Positions 5,452-6,003 of a stretch of 6,003 nucleotides of DNA are shown here, one piece after another. The translations under genes were made by a program, and so were the position numbers. Within the stretch, counting starts at the first letter, position 1, and each line of letters starts with the position of its first letter. Location: contig CAYZEZ010000286.1 in NCBI GenBank assembly GCA_964477295.1, positions 1 through 6,003 on the forward strand, given 5' to 3'. The stretch comes from CAYZEZ01 sp964477295. Lineage in GTDB: Bacteria; Bacteroidota; Bacteroidia; Bacteroidales; SM23-62. Under the pieces are notes generated by a model. The model was not told where the DNA came from and did not search any database. It saw only the letters and a list, made by a program, of their open reading frames with translations.

Positions 5452-5849
5452 CCAGATCCTATCACATAATCAATTTTACCCTCGCCGGAATTATCCTGCT
5501 TATCTTCATCTATTCCGGCATTTTTTCGGCTCAGAAGGACAACCATCCCATTCCTTCCTTTTATGAAAAAATGACAGGTGAACCTGCCAATAGCAGTGGA
5601 TTATCCAGGGCATTTTCCGAGATCATCCGCGGAAACTTCGATTCAGCAAGGGCTTACAACAAAAGCAGCATCCCGGTTTTTTTATTTTTTTTAGTACAGT
5701 TTTTTCAACGGATTGGTATAAGTTTTGTAGTAATAAAGTGGGTTCAAAAGCTATCCAGGATTGCGATAATAGATATTTCTGCATCCATTACCTTGTTTCT
5801 GGTTTGCTTCTGGGGATTAATAAAAAGTATGACTCAGATTATATTCTGA
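5433..5849 (+). CDS. Small DUF2752-like membrane protein lacking the family cysteines
   Basis: From the ATG at 5433 the product is 138 aa with three hydrophobic segments (about 11-31, 79-101 and 109-130). The section between the first two contains TGEPANSSGLSRAFSEIIRG followed by NFDSARAYNKSSIPVF. This follows the DUF2752 layout, in which a P-C-P-x-C-G-[LM]-[TS]-R-A motif precedes a short helix and an A-x-x-Y/F-N motif. The two cysteines are replaced by Ala52 and Ser55. The function of the family is unknown, so no role is assigned. The frame is also open from an ATG at 5316, but those 39 extra codons read through the REP-like hairpin and look non-coding; 5433 is therefore preferred. There is no Shine-Dalgarno sequence and no clear promoter, so it may depend on the upstream gene. 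An AT-rich inverted repeat lies across its end. Confidence 0.72.
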   Translation: MNEERITRSYHIINFTLAGIILLIFIYSGIFSAQKDNHPIPSFYEKMTGEPANSSGLSRAFSEIIRGNFDSARAYNKSSIPVFLFFLVQFFQRIGISFVVIKWVQKLSRIAIIDISASITLFLVCFWGLIKSMTQIIF

Positions 5850-5860
5850 CTTTTTATTAA
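5817..5860 (+). terminator. Possible AT-rich terminator at the end of the DUF2752-like gene
   Basis: TTAATAAAAAGT (5817-5828) is perfectly complementary to 5849-5860, giving a 12-bp stem with a T5 run in its descending arm. Inside it, CAGA (5835-5838) can pair with TCTG (5845-5848) after a 6-nt asymmetric bulge. The stop codon TGA (5847-5849) is within the structure. The stem is AT-rich and therefore weak, so termination is only a possibility. Confidence 0.35.
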
Positions 5861-5905
5861 GACCCTTTTAATCTCATAAGTGTATTTATATTAAAAGTTT
5901 ATGCC

Positions 5906-6003
5906 ATGAAAACAATAATGATATATAGCATATCCATTGCATTGATCATTGGGTATACTGTTCCGGCATACAGTCAGGCCGGGAAAGCATCAAAACAGGA
6001 CCG
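5906..6003 (+). CDS. Start of a probable secreted protein with a signal peptide (3' end outside window)
   Basis: The ATG at 5906 opens a frame that runs 32 codons to the end of the window without a stop. It encodes MKTIMIYSISIALIIGYTVP followed by AYSQAGKASKQD. Lys2 gives a short basic start, residues 4-19 are hydrophobic, and AYS-Q or SQA-G near residues 22-25 fits a signal peptidase I site. No lipobox cysteine is visible, so a type I Sec signal is favoured. An ATG five bases earlier (5901) is followed by a stop after two codons. The mature protein is outside the window, so its identity cannot be given. The upstream gap 5850-5905 is AT-rich with no exact TAnnTTTG box. Confidence 0.65.
   Translation, partial: MKTIMIYSISIALIIGYTVPAYSQAGKASKQD

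Noticed and set aside
5881..5905. Promoter for the signal-peptide gene at 5906
   Set aside because: The region is AT-rich with TTTATATTAAAAGTTT-like sequence but has no exact TAnnTTTG match at a sensible distance.

Overview
The window most likely comes from a member of the Bacteroidota, probably an uncultured Bacteroidales-type genome of moderate GC. Three things suggest this. The start codons at 264, 2296, 4582 and 5433 have no convincing Shine-Dalgarno sequence. Exact matches to the Bacteroidota -7 promoter element TAnnTTTG lie just upstream of two genes (235-242 and 4557-4564). The accessory proteins (a DUF4190-like membrane protein with an acidic helical tail, and a DUF2752-like protein) are of kinds common in that phylum. 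All supported genes are on the + strand.

Layout. Positions 1-75 hold the last 24 codons of a class II fumarase-like gene. A 188-bp spacer of short tandem and inverted repeats follows, then a probable promoter. Next come the two subunits of adenosylcobalamin-dependent methylmalonyl-CoA mutase: mutA (264-2111, non-catalytic small subunit) and mutB (2296-4431, catalytic large subunit). They are separated by an unusually long, repeat-filled spacer of 184 bp. After mutB come another repeat-bearing spacer with its own probable promoter, a 240-aa membrane protein (4582-5304), a spacer with a REP-like hairpin, a small three-helix DUF2752-like protein (5433-5849), a possible AT-rich terminator, and the first 32 codons of a probable secreted protein (from 5906) that runs off the window.

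Function. MutA and MutB form the heterodimer that interconverts succinyl-CoA and (R)-methylmalonyl-CoA. A fumarase gene just upstream fits the succinate-propionate route (fumarate to succinate to succinyl-CoA to methylmalonyl-CoA), but three widely spaced genes do not prove an operon. The two downstream membrane proteins have no visible link to this pathway.

The least ordinary part of the window is the DNA between genes. Each of the four main spacers carries its own array of 7- or 8-bp repeats with a different sequence but similar period. Three spacers also carry REP-like hairpins with a (G)TCATCC or GTCATTCC head. Some of these elements reach into genes: the mutB stop codon lies in a REP-like hairpin, the fumarase stop touches a GAT-heptad array, and the likely start codon of the DUF2752-like gene lies inside a heptad array. 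I found no RNA gene, CRISPR array, transposase or recognisable new defence or metabolic system.
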